Source: Euglena gracilis
Lineage: Eukaryota; Euglenida; Euglenophyceae; Euglenales
NCBI GenBank assembly: GCA_039621445.1
Contig: CP154956.1
Location: 12,275,443-12,339,442, forward strand
DNA length: 64,000 nt
Direction of reading: 5' to 3'
Each line of letters starts with the position of its first letter. The first letter of the stretch is position 1. The notes beneath the pieces are model-generated. The model saw only the letters and a program-made list of their open reading frames with translations. It was not told where the DNA came from and made no database searches. The translations under genes were made by a program, and so were the position numbers. This document shows positions 62,974 to 64,000 of the stretch, piece by piece.

Positions 62974-63829
62974 CTTAAACTCAGAAATTTCAAAAAAAAT
63001 CATATGCACTGTTGCATGCCCAAGTAACATCGGGGAGGGGAAGCCCTTTACAACTATCAAAACCCCCCTTTCATAAATGCACTGGTATTTTTTTTGGCTC
63101 TGGCCCGGGGGGGGATTTGGACCTCCCATGTTACAGAAAAGCAACACTCAATTCACTGCCCATCAGGGTGAGATGGAGGTGAAAATGGGCCTCATAATTT
63201 CCGCCAGCTTTGTGGGGGGGGATGATGACCCCCCCAAAGTAGATGGCTGTGAGCGCAAATGTCATACCAACTGTACACAAATGCACCAATGGCTCATGTG
63301 CGCAACTGTCCTTTGTTGTACATTGCAAATGGTACCTGCCCCAACCTTTCCTTCTGTGGCCAAAAAAGGCAGGCCCTCTGTTTCATGTGGTAATATAAAA
63401 AATCTGGGGAGCATTTTTCAAATTTCATATGGTTGATGTGCGCAAATGCGCAAATCAACCATGCATGCATTTTTGCACACCAACCACGTGTGTGTGTTTT
63501 GTGTAAGTGGTTGGTGTGCGCATTTGCAAATGTACCTTTGTTTTACCTCCGTAATATGGAGTGCTCTTCGTCCTTCACAGTTGTCGTGCGCGCTTGCGCA
63601 CACCGACCATTGTGGATGGAAAATACTTGCAACTATTGTGTGGTGAAGAAATTCACCACACAGGAAGAATTGATGACGTGAACCCCCCATGCCGTCGGAG
63701 TGCGAAATGCGCACAACACGATGATGTGTGCATTTGCGCACACCTGACCACGATAGCAAAATTCAGACAAAGCACATCATACACGCCTTCCAGTACACAA
63801 CTTCAGCTTTCACATGATCTCCATGAGGC
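62974..63829. repeat. cluster of TGTGCGCA-(A/T)3-TGCGCA quasi-palindromes
   Basis: TGCGCAAATGCGCA (63442), GTGTGCGCATTTGC (63508), GTGCGCGCTTGCGCACACC (63587) and TGTGCATTTGCGCACACC (63727) recur within 300 bp, often next to GACCA or CAACCA. It lies just upstream of the pore-1 exon (minus strand), where the channel's first exon would be expected; no M1 exon was recognised. Confidence 0.5.
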
Positions 63830-63999
63830 TTTTTTTTTGAGGCCCAGTGACAGGTCCAGGTCCATGTGGAGACCGTGGACCTCCACATAGGTAGACATCC
63901 AATAGGTGTCCTTCCGCAAGCACTTCGCGGCACACGTGCAACAACGTTGCTTGGGCAAGAGGTGGACCTCGAAAACCATCTCCACTTGCCCCCTGGCTT
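63830..63999 (-). CDS. candidate coding island at the right edge
   Basis: The minus frame is open from the window end: VEMVFEVHLLPKQRCCTCAA, then TYWMSTYVEVHGLHMDLDLS. Composition is protein-like and Cys-rich. It could be an upstream exon of the channel gene or unrelated; there is no hydrophobic M1 in it. Confidence 0.25.
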
Positions 64000-64000
64000 G

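Overview
Eukaryotic, repeat-dense DNA. The evidence is four in-phase spliceosomal introns of 43-50 nt, a eukaryotic elongation factor gene (eEF1B), a two-pore K+ channel, retrotransposons, DNA transposons with target-site duplications, and an interstitial TTAGGG-type telomere tract at 51.9 kb. A large-genome protist or alga fits best: both channel filters read GYGD, as in plant and protist TPK channels, and the 160-aa eEF1B lacks the long acidic linker usual in animals. The lineage cannot be fixed from sequence alone.

Layout. 1-10.9 kb (minus strand): one large Ty3/gypsy retrotransposon with a chromodomain. It has a 5' LTR edge and primer-binding site near 10.55 kb, a gag of about 1338 aa, an amber codon followed by a stem-loop at the gag/pol junction, a 1680-aa pol, and a third open frame running off the left edge. 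The whole element is dotted with small perfect hairpins, many with an AAA triloop on the sense strand. 10.9-16.2 kb (minus): decayed pieces of a second retroelement type: a coiled-coil/Gln-rich ORF, one intact and one broken 2A peptide, zinc-finger-like and DNA-adenine-methyltransferase-like parts, then upstream of them the 3' part (reverse transcriptase plus restriction-like endonuclease) of a copy lying head to tail.

16.3-19.7 kb holds two small-intron host genes: eEF1B (plus) and a 59-aa gene (minus). In both, an AG preceded by a pyrimidine-rich stretch lies 0-2 nt before the ATG. From 20 to 64 kb, short GC-rich coding islands, mostly minus strand, sit among repeats. They include a possible Mpv17-like exon (30.6 kb), a zinc-ribbon exon (36.4 kb), an unknown gene (43.7-44.8 kb), another unknown gene (48 kb) and five exons of a two-pore K+ channel (57.0-63.0 kb).

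Most notable: short hAT-like elements (CAGG... inverted ends, 8-bp duplications) interrupt coding islands. In two places (48146-48569 and 60153-60632), removing the element plus one copy of its 8-bp duplication joins the flanking reading frames exactly, yet no GT-AG pair is available at those boundaries. They look like introner-type introns with non-canonical ends, or DNA segments that are precisely excised.
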